This document shows positions 28,210 through 37,669 of a stretch of 64,000 nucleotides of DNA, piece after piece. Source of the DNA: Ignavibacteriales bacterium UBA1304 (GTDB lineage: Bacteria; Bacteroidota; Ignavibacteria; Ignavibacteriales; Ignavibacteriaceae); NCBI GenBank assembly GCA_002307295.1, contig DBTY01000020.1, forward strand, positions 78,793 through 142,792. Reading direction: 5' to 3'. The notes below the pieces were generated by a model. The model was not told the origin of the DNA. It searched no databases and saw nothing but the letters and a program-made list of their open reading frames with translations. Both the position numbers and the translations under genes were made by a program. The first letter of the stretch is position 1, and every line of letters starts with the position of its first letter.

Positions 28210-30272
28210 AACTGAATTCTGAAAAAAGTAATTTGATTGATAAACTAATATTGTTTTTTATTTTCCTTTTTCTTGGCAGTCTTAGTATTTCGATATTTGT
28301 TAATCAGCTTGGTTATTATGGGGCTTTGATACTGCTGCTTTACAAGTATTACAGGAATAAAGAAAATCCTTTTAGCAAAAACGGACTCGAAGTAATTCTT
28401 CTTCTATATATCGGAGCAGAAATCCTTTCTACTCTGTTTTCTGTTAACCATGGGCAGTCGTTTCATAATTTATTGAAAAGATTCTTACTGCTTCCTATGA
28501 TGTATACAGTAGCCTCTGCCGCAGATGATTTTAAAAAAGCAAAATTATTTCTTAAAGTATATCTTGGCTGCGCTTTAGCAAGCATAGCTCTTTATCTCGC
28601 ATTTTCAGCGCGATATTATTTTTATAACTTATATCAGATAGAACAGTCCGGACCGATGGTATATCAGTATCCTATTACGACAAGCGAACTGATGAGTTTT
28701 ACGTCCATTATCCTTTTTGCATTTGTTATTGATGCAAAAAATAAAACAAAATACAGGTTATATAGTCTTGCAGGATTTTTAATTTCGTTTATTGCAATGA
28801 TTGCAACCTATAAAAGAACGGGTTGGATGGGGGCTGCCGCTGGAATAATAACGATTCTGATTATAAAAAAGAAATGGCCTCTATTAGCCGTTATTGTAGT
28901 TGCAGGCTTTCTGCTGGCGGTTACTTCGCGAGGTAAAAGCGAAATTTATACTTATCTATGCGATGGGAAAATTACTGAATTAAGTAATTTCAAAACTGAA
29001 GGCAGAGCTTATGACATACTTACGGATAAACAGGATTTATGGATAGGAGATTATGAAAACGGAATATTGAAATATGAATCAGGCGCAACAAAAAAAATCA
29101 TATCAACCCCTTCTCCGGTTAGTAAATTATTACAGATAAATGATTCTTTACTGGTGGCAAATTTAATTGATACAAGGTTCGTATTATACAAAAAACAAAA
29201 TAACGGCGGACTAAAAGAAGTTCATGAGTTCGCTTCGCCTGGTTTTACTACTTCGTATTGTTTTTATAAGGACGCTTTCTATGTACAGGATAGAGACAGC
29301 GGTTTAACTGTTTTTCCTCATTTTATGGAGAGCACAAAATCTATTCGCTACCCTCAATTTGCTGGTTACGAAAATGTTTTCTCTGATTCCGCTTATATAG
29401 TAATGTACTCAAACACAAAAGGGCTATGCGTTTACAACTCTCTTAACGGGCTGCCTGAATCTAATGTCGTTAATAATGAGTTTATTGACGAAATATCGTA
29501 CATAGATTATATAGACCATACTTTACTAATTGAAAATAAAAAAACTTTAAAACTATATAAAATAGGGAACGCTAAATTAACCGAGATTGGCGAAAACTCG
29601 AAAATTAAAGGCGTATATCAGAGAGACCTTAGCGGTTCTAATTTATCGCTTCTTACTAATAAGGGACAGCTATTTAAGGTTCAGTATCCTTTAAACAACG
29701 AAATTAAAATAATCTCATCATGGCGTCTGGATTATTTACCGCAGGCGTTCACTTGCAGCGGCGATACTGTTTATGCTTCAAAAGTTAAGAACAACAGATT
29801 TGCAAGTATTGTAGACCGCTATAACCCTTCAAACTATACGCGGTTTGCGCTATGGTCGGCCGGTATGAAAATGTTTAAAGATCATCCGGTATTTGGAGTC
29901 GGCGATATTGATTTAGCTGATCTTTATAGACAATACAAACATTTTTATGATAAGGAAATACAGGGGCATATGCATAATAATTACGTGCATATATTAGTTA
30001 CTCTTGGGTTGTTTGGCTTTGTTGTCGTAATGTTATTGCTGGTGAAGCTACTAACGCTGAACTATAAAATATATAAGACTCTTGAAAAAGAGGTCTTCTC
30101 GTCTTCTTATGCAGTTGGAGTAATTGGCTGCCTTGTGTCGTTTTTAGTCGCAGGTCTTACTGAATGGAATTTTGGAGATCACGAAGTAATAACAATGATA
30201 TGGTTTTTGACAGGCTTAAATATAGCCTTCTACAATTTATATCTTAAACAAAAAAACAAAACTGCAGAATAA
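28206..30272 (+). CDS. O-antigen ligase (WaaL/Wzy_C) with a propeller-like domain inserted in its periplasmic loop
   Basis: Membrane glycan ligase or polymerase of 688 residues, about 290 longer than usual. Hydrophobic segments fill 1-240 and the end from about 596. The Wzy_C features are TYKRTGWMG (R204), NYTRFALWSAGMKMFKDHPV and HMHNNYVHILVTLGLFG (H588, H590). Residues about 245-533 form a soluble insertion rich in short strands; YDILTDKQDLWIGDYENGIL looks like a two-component-regulator propeller repeat. It splits a motif that in ordinary relatives is continuous: SRGKS before, then SIVDRYNPSN after. The frame stays open throughout, so this is not a frameshift. It overlaps the MsbA-like gene by 4 bases. 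Confidence 0.85.
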   Translation: MKLNSEKSNLIDKLILFFIFLFLGSLSISIFVNQLGYYGALILLLYKYYRNKENPFSKNGLEVILLLYIGAEILSTLFSVNHGQSFHNLLKRFLLLPMMYTVASAADDFKKAKLFLKVYLGCALASIALYLAFSARYYFYNLYQIEQSGPMVYQYPITTSELMSFTSIILFAFVIDAKNKTKYRLYSLAGFLISFIAMIATYKRTGWMGAAAGIITILIIKKKWPLLAVIVVAGFLLAVTSRGKSEIYTYLCDGKITELSNFKTEGRAYDILTDKQDLWIGDYENGILKYESGATKKIISTPSPVSKLLQINDSLLVANLIDTRFVLYKKQNNGGLKEVHEFASPGFTTSYCFYKDAFYVQDRDSGLTVFPHFMESTKSIRYPQFAGYENVFSDSAYIVMYSNTKGLCVYNSLNGLPESNVVNNEFIDEISYIDYIDHTLLIENKKTLKLYKIGNAKLTEIGENSKIKGVYQRDLSGSNLSLLTNKGQLFKVQYPLNNEIKIISSWRLDYLPQAFTCSGDTVYASKVKNNRFASIVDRYNPSNYTRFALWSAGMKMFKDHPVFGVGDIDLADLYRQYKHFYDKEIQGHMHNNYVHILVTLGLFGFVVVMLLLVKLLTLNYKIYKTLEKEVFSSSYAVGVIGCLVSFLVAGLTEWNFGDHEVITMIWFLTGLNIAFYNLYLKQKNKTAE

Positions 30273-30322
30273 CGTTTGAAATGCAGGAAGTAATTAGATT
30301 GTAAAGCATTTGTGATTTTCTA

Positions 30323-30358
30323 GATAGTCATCCTTCGACTTCGCTCAGGATGACTATC
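30323..30358. repeat. Palindromic dispersed repeat between convergent genes
   Basis: GATAGTCATCCT (30323-30334) pairs perfectly with AGGATGACTATC (30347-30358) around a 12-base loop, TCGACTTCGCTC. No T-run follows, so terminator function is possible but unproven. The core CTTCGACttcGCTCAGG recurs in variant form at 60047-60104 and 63929-63945. Confidence 0.8.
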
Positions 30359-30408
30359 ATATTTTCAACTCTGCTAAGATCAGACTAATAGTAAGAGAGC
30401 TATATTTA

Positions 30409-31809
30409 TCAATGCCCCTTTGTTTTTCCTCTAAGCATTTGCCAGACTGTTAAAAAAATAATTTGGATATCAAGACCTAACGACCAGTTTTCGATATACC
30501 ACAAATCGGCTTCAATTCTTTTTGATATTCTGACTTTGTTCGCTTCTTCATCCTGAACGTCGCCGCGCAAACCGTTTACCTGCGCCCAGCCGGTTATTCC
30601 CGGTTTTACTAATTGTCTTAATTTTATTTCGTCCACAATCTCTTTGTATATATTGTTAAATGCGGGCGAATGAGGTCTCGGCCCAACAAGAGACATATTG
30701 CCAATCAGCACGTTTATTATTTGCGGCAGCTCGTCTAAATTTGATTTGCGCAAAAAACGGCCAAACTTTGTTACGCGGGGATCGTCGTTTTCTGTAGGAG
30801 TATATTTTTTCGCATCGGAATTCATATACATGGTTCTAAACTTAAAGCACCTGAACATTTTGTTCTCTTTGCCTATTCTATCCTGATTATAAAAAATTGG
30901 TCCGCGCGAAAGCATTTTTTGCAGAATAAAAATAATTGGGAACAGCCATGATAACACTGCAATGCAGGCGAGTAAAGAAATAGTAAAATCAAAAGTCCGC
31001 TTTACGAACTGCCATTGAATTTCCTCCAACGGTTCGTTTCTCACAGTGATAATAGGCAGGCTGCCTAAACGGCTGATGCTGAATTTTTTTGAAAGAAACT
31101 TGAAATAATCGGGTATGATAAAAGCGCGCACTGCGTTTTTATTGCAGGTTTTTATAATCTCGTCCGTCAAAGCGAAATCCGTATTTGGGAGCGCAATTAC
31201 TGCTTCTTCAATTGCATATGCAGGGATTATCGTACTTAAATCCCGGATATTTCCTATCACATATTTATCAGATTCTTTTTCGCTATGGCTTGTTACAAAT
31301 CCCACAAAATTATAACCGTATTCCGGATTGGATTTTATCATTTCAAGAAATTTATTTCCTAATTCTCCTGCGCCAATAATAATAAGATTACGCAAGTATT
31401 TTCCAGAAGATTTTAAATAGGAAAAAACTTTTTTGAAAACGATTAATCTTATAAAAACAGCCGCCGTTAACAATGCCGAAAAGTAAACGATGAAATTTCT
31501 AGTAAATAAATTTTCCTTGGTAATAAAGATAAACGAGATGCAGGCAAGAGCTTGAATAAATACGCTTTTTACGATTTTGAAAAACTGATACGACAAGCCG
31601 GGCGAATCCAAATCTTCGTAAAGAGTTAAAACATTTGCGGAAAAGTACCAAATGAAATTTAATATGAATAATAAAATAAATAAATAGTTTTTATGCAGGA
31701 GGATATTTAACGATTGCGCTAAAATGCCGGAAATAATAAAAACTATATTAAGCAGAACTAAGTCTAAAGTTAGTTTAAGAGAGTATATTGATTTTTGTTT
31801 AAAGAACAT
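30409..31809 (-). CDS. Polyprenyl-phosphate sugar phosphotransferase (WcaJ/WbaP-like)
   Basis: Starts glycan synthesis by moving a sugar phosphate onto the undecaprenyl carrier. The 466 residues have four to five N-terminal membrane segments (about 10-125), a Rossmann CoA-binding-like domain (about 135-245) and a C-terminal monotopic catalytic domain (about 265-466) with DRIGKENKMFRCFKFRTM, SNLDELPQIINVLIGNMSLV, GPRP and PGITGWAQVNG. The sugar, often glucose or galactose, is not determined. It is the last gene of the six-gene minus-strand operon, 11 bases after the GT4 gene. Confidence 0.95.
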   Translation of the reverse strand: MFFKQKSIYSLKLTLDLVLLNIVFIISGILAQSLNILLHKNYLFILLFILNFIWYFSANVLTLYEDLDSPGLSYQFFKIVKSVFIQALACISFIFITKENLFTRNFIVYFSALLTAAVFIRLIVFKKVFSYLKSSGKYLRNLIIIGAGELGNKFLEMIKSNPEYGYNFVGFVTSHSEKESDKYVIGNIRDLSTIIPAYAIEEAVIALPNTDFALTDEIIKTCNKNAVRAFIIPDYFKFLSKKFSISRLGSLPIITVRNEPLEEIQWQFVKRTFDFTISLLACIAVLSWLFPIIFILQKMLSRGPIFYNQDRIGKENKMFRCFKFRTMYMNSDAKKYTPTENDDPRVTKFGRFLRKSNLDELPQIINVLIGNMSLVGPRPHSPAFNNIYKEIVDEIKLRQLVKPGITGWAQVNGLRGDVQDEEANKVRISKRIEADLWYIENWSLGLDIQIIFLTVWQMLRGKTKGH

Positions 31810-31820
31810 TTGATTATAAA

Positions 31821-32942
31821 TTATCTGTTAAAAAATTGATCGCTTTTTTGGTCTACAAACTCTTTGATTTGTCTTTCAAATTCGCTGCGCGAAAAGTTAA
31901 GCGCGCTGTTATAAATGTAATTAGAATCGAAACCGCTTTCTATTTTTTCAAATTTAATAACGGCCTGCATTATGCTGTCTGGAGTTTGGGTTTCAAAATG
32001 TACGCCTGTTTTGCCGTCTACGACGGTTTCGGCCGTGCCGCCAATTTTATAAGCTATAACAGGAGTTCCGCAAGATAATGCTTCTACAACTGTAATTCCA
32101 AAATCTTCTTCCGCCGCATAAATAAACGCCTTCGCTCGTTGCATGTAGTATTTAAGTCTGTCAAAAGACTGATGACCAATAAAATCAATATTAGGAGAGG
32201 CTATTTTTTTCAGGTTTTCAAGTTCAGAGCCATCGCCAATCACAATTAATTTTTTGTCGCGGAGCTTTGAAAATGCGCTAACAATTAAATCAACTTTTTT
32301 GTAAGGAACAAATCTTGCCGCCGTGAGGTAGAACTCTTCTTTATCCTGATATAGCCCAAATTTGTCAACGTCAACCGGAGGATAAATTACTTCGGCGTCT
32401 TTGTTATATATTTTTTTAATCCGCTTTTTAATATGATTTGAGTTAGCCAAAAAATAATCTACGCGGTTAGCCGTAGTATAATCCCACATGCGGATTTTAT
32501 ATAAAAAATATTTTGGTATAATTGAGTAAAATTTTGAATCGATTGATTTCATGTACTGATGATATAAATCCCATGCATATCTGATAGGAGTATGGCAATA
32601 GCATATATGCAGCTGGTTGGCGCTGCTTAAAACGCCCTTTGCTACGGAGTGCGAACTTGAAACAATTACGTCGTAGCCGCTAATATCCAACTGTTCAATA
32701 GCAAAAGGGAAAAAGGGAAGATATTGGCGAAAATGCTTTTGCGCAAAAGGAAGATTTTGTATAAGGCTTGTATGCGCGCGCTTTCCTTTTAGAATTACGT
32801 CTCTGTCGTGTTCATTAAGAAAATCAACAAGGCTGAATATATCCGCTTCTTTCCAAATGTTTACAAACGATTCAACGCATTTCTCCGAACCCATGTAGTT
32901 TACAAACCATTCATGCACAATGGCTACGTTAAGATTATTCAT
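31821..32942 (-). CDS. Glycosyltransferase family 4
   Basis: Cytoplasmic sugar transferase with a GT-B fold, 373 residues. The N-terminal domain starts VAIVHEWFVNYMGSEK and contains CHTPIRYAWDLYHQY; the C-terminal half has DFIGHQSFDRLKYYMQRA and the donor-binding EEDFGITVVEALSCGTPVIA with the E-x7-E pair. Proteins with this N-terminus are common in O-antigen and capsule clusters, often as mannosyltransferases, but the sugar here is not shown. The start is 1 base after the stop of the GT9 gene, so the two are tightly coupled. Confidence 0.92.
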   Translation of the reverse strand: MNNLNVAIVHEWFVNYMGSEKCVESFVNIWKEADIFSLVDFLNEHDRDVILKGKRAHTSLIQNLPFAQKHFRQYLPFFPFAIEQLDISGYDVIVSSSHSVAKGVLSSANQLHICYCHTPIRYAWDLYHQYMKSIDSKFYSIIPKYFLYKIRMWDYTTANRVDYFLANSNHIKKRIKKIYNKDAEVIYPPVDVDKFGLYQDKEEFYLTAARFVPYKKVDLIVSAFSKLRDKKLIVIGDGSELENLKKIASPNIDFIGHQSFDRLKYYMQRAKAFIYAAEEDFGITVVEALSCGTPVIAYKIGGTAETVVDGKTGVHFETQTPDSIMQAVIKFEKIESGFDSNYIYNSALNFSRSEFERQIKEFVDQKSDQFFNR

Positions 32943-32943
32943 A

Positions 32944-33972
32944 TTATAGATTTAAAAGATTATTAATTTTATCAAACGCTATTTCTACTGAAATATTTTT
33001 CATACATAAGTTGTTTTCGCAGTTCGCAAACTTTTTACCGTCGTAACAGGGCGCGCAAGCCAACGAATCGGCTTCCCATATTACGTCTATATTCTCGTTT
33101 TTCCCAACTCGTTCAATTGGGTTAACTGGACCGAAAAGCGCAACTGTAGGAACCTTAAATAGTTTGCCTAAATGGAGTATGCCTGTATCGTGCGAAATTA
33201 ACAAGTTAACTTTTTCTAAAACGCTCATCAACTGAGGTATAGATGTTTTACCAATTAAATTAATTAAGTCTAAGTTTTTGAAATATGGCGAAGCCCACTC
33301 GTCGCTTTTTGCGCCAAGGATAAAAACTTTTATCCCGGCCGCCAGTAATAACTCAGCGATTCTTTTATAATTTTCAATTGGCCAGTTTCTTAGACTGTCT
33401 TCATTAAGCAGGTTTTTTGCTCCGCCTGGCGCCAAAGCAACGTATTTAGCTTTACCATTAAGCAGGGAGTTAATGCCTGCGTCTGATTTTAATTTAACTT
33501 TAGGAAATGTGACATTGTTAAGATTAAAATCGTCATAGCCAGTTATAAGCTTTGTGTATTCAACTGCATGATAGCGGCCCGGTATAATGCTGCTATTTCT
33601 ATCTTTGCCATTGAGCGTTCTGCATTTTTTCTTTAGCGTTGTAAGAGCAAGCAATTCATATCTGCGGTCGCGGTAAGGAATTAGAACTAAATCATATCTT
33701 TTGCCAAAGAGGGCGAGCCAGACTTTTGTCAAAACAGAAAATTTTTCGGCAAGAGTTCCTTTAAATAAAAGCGCGTCTTCAATTGTGATAATATTATTAA
33801 TGCCTTCAACGCTGCGGAGGATGGGCTCTACAATTTTGCCTCCGATCCAGGTAATTTCAACGCCGGGGTATTTTTTATTAATGGCGGAGATTAAAGGCAG
33901 AGCCATCACAACGTCGCCAATTGCGCCTAATTTAATAATTAGTATTCGTGTTCTTTTCTTTTTATTAAACAT
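32944..33972 (-). CDS. Glycosyltransferase family 9 (heptosyltransferase-like)
   Basis: GT-B transferase related to LPS heptosyltransferases, 342 residues. ILIIKLGAIGDVVMALPLI opens the Rossmann domain, and the donor site includes LALAPGG-like VALAPGG, then SHDTGILHLGKLFKVPTVAL and FGPVNPIERVG. Near the end a four-cysteine cluster (CAPCYDGKKFANCENNLC), common in this family, may bind a metal. The donor could be ADP-heptose, but a heptose synthesis gene is not in the window. A 139-base gap precedes it, so a second promoter inside the operon is possible. Confidence 0.9.
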   Translation of the reverse strand: MFNKKKRTRILIIKLGAIGDVVMALPLISAINKKYPGVEITWIGGKIVEPILRSVEGINNIITIEDALLFKGTLAEKFSVLTKVWLALFGKRYDLVLIPYRDRRYELLALTTLKKKCRTLNGKDRNSSIIPGRYHAVEYTKLITGYDDFNLNNVTFPKVKLKSDAGINSLLNGKAKYVALAPGGAKNLLNEDSLRNWPIENYKRIAELLLAAGIKVFILGAKSDEWASPYFKNLDLINLIGKTSIPQLMSVLEKVNLLISHDTGILHLGKLFKVPTVALFGPVNPIERVGKNENIDVIWEADSLACAPCYDGKKFANCENNLCMKNISVEIAFDKINNLLNL

Positions 33973-34111
33973 TTATTTTAATAGATATTTACTGTAGTAT
34001 TCATTGCGCGCCAATAGAATAATTATTTTAATACAAATTTATAATAATTTAATTCTGCTTAAAAGGGATTATTTTTTCTTTAGGAACTAAGATTTTTATG
34101 ATAAAGGAAAA

Positions 34112-34996
34112 TTAACTGTCGATTTTGCTTATAGTTTCAAGCATATCTTTTGCCCAGTCTCTTTTGTTATTAGTAAGTATCCTAAAATACATTTCTGCTC
34201 TTCTCAAAAGTTTTAGCAAAAACAATTCAAGCCCGCCTCTGCATTTTTTAAAATATATAAATGTTGAAAGATAGAGCTGCGTTTTTCTCCAGTTCCCGGG
34301 ATTTTTAAAACTATTTGTAGAGCAGGAAAGACTATGCTTTATTTTAACGTCTGGCGTAAACAAAATATTCCATCCGGCTTTTAATGCGCGGTTGCAGAAT
34401 TCCGTATCTTCAACATAAAAGAAAAAATCGCCGTCAAACAGTCCCGTTTTTTTTATCATTTCAGTTCTTATCAACATACATGCGCCTGAAACGGCTTCTA
34501 CAAAATTGTCTTTCGCATACTTCTTTCGGGTTTTTAGAGCGATAAGATCAATAGATAATAATTTAAGAAGATAAAACCAGATATTTAATTGTATGTTGAT
34601 ACTTTTTTCAATTTCGCCAGAGTCGCCAATTATCATTGGTCCAACAATGCCTATGCTTTTATCGGTTAATATTTTTTCTTCTAATTTATCAACGGAAGCT
34701 TTGTCAGTCAGGGTATCCGGATTAAGAACTAAAATATATTCAGGGGCATATTTTTTTGAGCGTTCGTATGCAATATTCTGTCCGCTTGCAAACCCTACAT
34801 TATTTCTATTTTTAATTAGTTCGGCAAAAGCGAACTCTTCTTTAATAATGGCCGTATTATTTTCTGACGATGCGTTATCAACTACTATAAGTTTTACGTC
34901 GTCTGTGCTCTGAACCCAGGCAAGCGATTTAAGGCATTGCCGAAGTTTATCAGGCGCGTTATACGATAAAATTTGAATTACTAATTTTGTCTTCAT
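34112..34996 (-). CDS. Glycosyltransferase family 2, rhamnosyltransferase (WbbL)-like
   Basis: GT-A transferase of 294 residues. VIQILSYNAPDKLRQCLKSL and VVDNASSENN form the nucleotide-binding start, LNPDTL is the metal site equivalent of DxD, and FFFYVEDTEFCNRALKAG is the acceptor-side motif typical of WbbL-like rhamnosyltransferases. The gene starts 4 bases after the stop of the upstream glycosyltransferase. The exact sugar is inferred only by family. Confidence 0.9.
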   Translation of the reverse strand: MKTKLVIQILSYNAPDKLRQCLKSLAWVQSTDDVKLIVVDNASSENNTAIIKEEFAFAELIKNRNNVGFASGQNIAYERSKKYAPEYILVLNPDTLTDKASVDKLEEKILTDKSIGIVGPMIIGDSGEIEKSINIQLNIWFYLLKLLSIDLIALKTRKKYAKDNFVEAVSGACMLIRTEMIKKTGLFDGDFFFYVEDTEFCNRALKAGWNILFTPDVKIKHSLSCSTNSFKNPGNWRKTQLYLSTFIYFKKCRGGLELFLLKLLRRAEMYFRILTNNKRDWAKDMLETISKIDS

Positions 34997-35000
34997 GGAG

Positions 35001-36233
35001 CTAAATTTTACTTTGCAATATTTCTGTAAAAAGACGGCCGGTATTACGGCTCATAACTTCCGGAATATAATTTTCTTTTATATAGCGTTTTGCTTTGTCG
35101 CCAACGCTAATCCTTTTGTCTTTGTCTGTTATTAAAAGTTCAAGCGAGTTATACCAGTCTTTATCAGAGCTGCATAAGAATCCGGTTTTCCCATTTTCAA
35201 TTGCAGCGGTGTACGAGCTCGTTTGGCTAGCGATTGTCGGGATGCCCAGGTATCCTGCATAAACAAATTTTAATTCGCTTTTCCCTTCAGTAAAAGGATT
35301 GCCAATTTCAAGCGGAGCTATATTTATATCAAAATTATTCATGATTGCCGGAAGGCGATAGAAAGGCGTTTTGGGAATTCTCTTTATTTTATTCTGCATT
35401 TTGTTAAAGCGCTCAGAGAGTTCTAAGTAGCCTATAATATGCAAATACACATTGTCGTATTTTTCTAGTAATGAGTAAATGGATTCTTCCGCCAGCTTGA
35501 AATCTTTATTATGCGAGGCTGTTCCGCTCATATAACCTATAATAATATTTCTACTGTCAGTCTTCTTATGTTTAATTAAATCATCGCATATATCAACATA
35601 TTTTTGATTCAAACCGTTTCTAAGAATAAAAACAGCTTTATGCCTGCTATTATTACTTGCATGATTTGCCAAAAAACCAGTTGACGTTAAAAAGTATTGG
35701 CAGCCGTCAAAAACCATTTGATGATTAACGGCAACGCTTCTCCAATGAGCTGAGGATGTGTTTATGTCGTCGTTTATGCTATCAGCCATTTTAGGATCAA
35801 ATACAAGATCGTCGCAATCGTAAATTGTTTTTATCTTTTTATCCGCGGCAAGTTTTAAATAAGCGCTTATTAATTTTGAAGCAACGCTTCTTTGAAACAC
35901 AATAGCAGAATATTTGGATACGTTTAATAAGGAGAATACGGATTTAAATGGAGTTTTAACTGAAACATTGTATTCGGCTTTTGTCAGGTATTCTGATAAA
36001 TCATATGCTCTGTTCAGCGCCGAAACAGAAAACCGCTGTTCTAAAAGTATTAATATATTTTGGTTTTGCGCTGAAGTTACGTTGGATTTATTTATTAGTC
36101 TGGCAAGTATAATAAAAACAGGAGATAAAACTTTAACAGCCAAAATATCTACTTTTATTAATACTAATTCGCCGCTGCTAATTAAACCCATAGAGCGTAT
36201 GATTTTGTATATTCTTTTTATCCTGTTAATCAC
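35001..36233 (-). CDS. Glycosyltransferase, GT4-like
   Basis: A 410-residue predicted GT-B transferase, more divergent than its neighbours. The central YDCDDLVFDPKMADSI, the IIGYMSGTASHNKDF start of the C-terminal Rossmann half, and EGKSELKFVYAGYLGIPTIA as donor-binding loop support the call. Similar proteins are found in polysaccharide clusters, often with long N-terminal regions. It overlaps the flippase gene by 4 bases. The specificity is unknown. Confidence 0.83.
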   Translation of the reverse strand: MINRIKRIYKIIRSMGLISSGELVLIKVDILAVKVLSPVFIILARLINKSNVTSAQNQNILILLEQRFSVSALNRAYDLSEYLTKAEYNVSVKTPFKSVFSLLNVSKYSAIVFQRSVASKLISAYLKLAADKKIKTIYDCDDLVFDPKMADSINDDINTSSAHWRSVAVNHQMVFDGCQYFLTSTGFLANHASNNSRHKAVFILRNGLNQKYVDICDDLIKHKKTDSRNIIIGYMSGTASHNKDFKLAEESIYSLLEKYDNVYLHIIGYLELSERFNKMQNKIKRIPKTPFYRLPAIMNNFDINIAPLEIGNPFTEGKSELKFVYAGYLGIPTIASQTSSYTAAIENGKTGFLCSSDKDWYNSLELLITDKDKRISVGDKAKRYIKENYIPEVMSRNTGRLFTEILQSKI

Positions 36234-37669
36234 TTTTTTCTGCCTTTAAAAGAACTGATAAGACTTTTTATATCCTCTAAGCTAATAACTTTTACCGCCA
36301 AAATCAGCGCAAGATATAACAACCCAGCCGCCATGCAGCCCGCTAAATACGGAATGCTGCTAAGTCCGCTGAAATAAAAGCAGAAAATAAAAATAGGTAA
36401 TGTGCTGAATAAAATTTTAGCTATATCTATAACAACTTCTTTAATAGGGACTTCAATTTTCTTCTGGATAATATAAAAATCAAAACAGGTTAATATAATT
36501 ATTGAAACGGAAATTGAACTTACTAATCCGTAAAATCCAAAAAACTTAGTAAATAAAGCGATAACTATAATATCAATAATACCGGAAAACAAAATGAATT
36601 TTAAACGTTGCCCGGCAATGCCCAGATAATTAATTACGCTTGTAAAAAAAAGATTAATTGCATTAAACAAAAGAAACGGAGCCAAAATCATTGCAGGTAT
36701 GGCCGCTTCAGAAAAACCATGGCTGTATAGTATTGGTATAAGTTTGTAACTTCCGGCAATAAAAAATGCCATAGAAGAAATAAACAATACAAGGATAAGT
36801 TTTAGTCCGTATATAAAATTTTTAGAGTTCGAAGCTTTATCTCCGTTGCTGAATTTAGGCGAAATTACATTGCACAGAGAATAAACCGGAAGATACAACC
36901 TGCCGTATAAATTAACAGGGACATTTAAAAATGAAACGAAAGACGAACCGTAAAATTTTTGCGTTATAAATACTGGTATTTTTTGCGAGATTGTAAAAAA
37001 TAAATTTGCAACGTGAATTGAAAAGCCATATTTAAAAATGCGTTTAAAGCTTTCAGGATTGAAAGATATTTTATATCCGCTGAAAATGGCTTTCTTATGG
37101 AAATAAATAACGTATATGATAAGCGAAACAACCGGTATAGCGGCCTGGCATATTAGATATAGTATAAAATTGAGACGGAACCAAATAGTAAAAAATACTG
37201 AAAGGATTGTGATAAACCCCGTTAAGAACTGAACCGAAGAAAATATTTGCGGTTTGCCTATCGATTCTAATATTTTTTCGAACAACCCCTGCAGCAAATA
37301 AAAAAGAATATGCACGGCTAATAAAATGTATATCCAGAACCCTAAATTTATTTCAATATATTTATCTATCAGGCTCATAGTTCCTGAAATTAGGATAATC
37401 GTAATTAACCCAATTATTCCGATTACAGTAATTGATTCAGAAACTATCTTATTACTGATTCCGTTCATGGCAATTTCTTTGCCATAGCTATCAATAAGGC
37501 TAAAACTTATAATTACAGAAATAAAACCAAGCAGATTTGTGTAAATGCTGATTATGCCGTATTGATTAGCGCCCAAATATCTGACAAGATAAAAACCGCT
37601 TATTACGCTGACTATTGTAAATAATACCCTTGCGGTAAGATTAAAGATAAAACTAGATATTGTCTTCAA
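36230..37669 (-). CDS. Oligosaccharide flippase, Wzx/polysaccharide biosynthesis type
   Basis: Membrane protein of 479 residues with about 12-14 hydrophobic segments, of the MOP/PST superfamily that flips undecaprenyl-linked oligosaccharides. The opening (FNLTARVLFTIVSVISGFYL, then YLGANQYGIISIYTNLLGF) is typical, as is the regular hydrophobic spacing. It is the first gene of the minus-strand glycan operon, and its start faces the 300-base divergent region upstream. With the O-antigen ligase at 28206 it forms a plausible Wzx-dependent route. Confidence 0.9.
   Translation of the reverse strand: MKTISSFIFNLTARVLFTIVSVISGFYLVRYLGANQYGIISIYTNLLGFISVIISFSLIDSYGKEIAMNGISNKIVSESITVIGIIGLITIILISGTMSLIDKYIEINLGFWIYILLAVHILFYLLQGLFEKILESIGKPQIFSSVQFLTGFITILSVFFTIWFRLNFILYLICQAAIPVVSLIIYVIYFHKKAIFSGYKISFNPESFKRIFKYGFSIHVANLFFTISQKIPVFITQKFYGSSFVSFLNVPVNLYGRLYLPVYSLCNVISPKFSNGDKASNSKNFIYGLKLILVLFISSMAFFIAGSYKLIPILYSHGFSEAAIPAMILAPFLLFNAINLFFTSVINYLGIAGQRLKFILFSGIIDIIVIALFTKFFGFYGLVSSISVSIIILTCFDFYIIQKKIEVPIKEVVIDIAKILFSTLPIFIFCFYFSGLSSIPYLAGCMAAGLLYLALILAVKVISLEDIKSLISSFKGRKK

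Noticed and set aside
26347..37669. Recently transferred glycan island
   Set aside because: No transposase, integrase or tRNA boundary is visible, and base composition by eye matches the neighbours. Transfer cannot be shown from the sequence alone.
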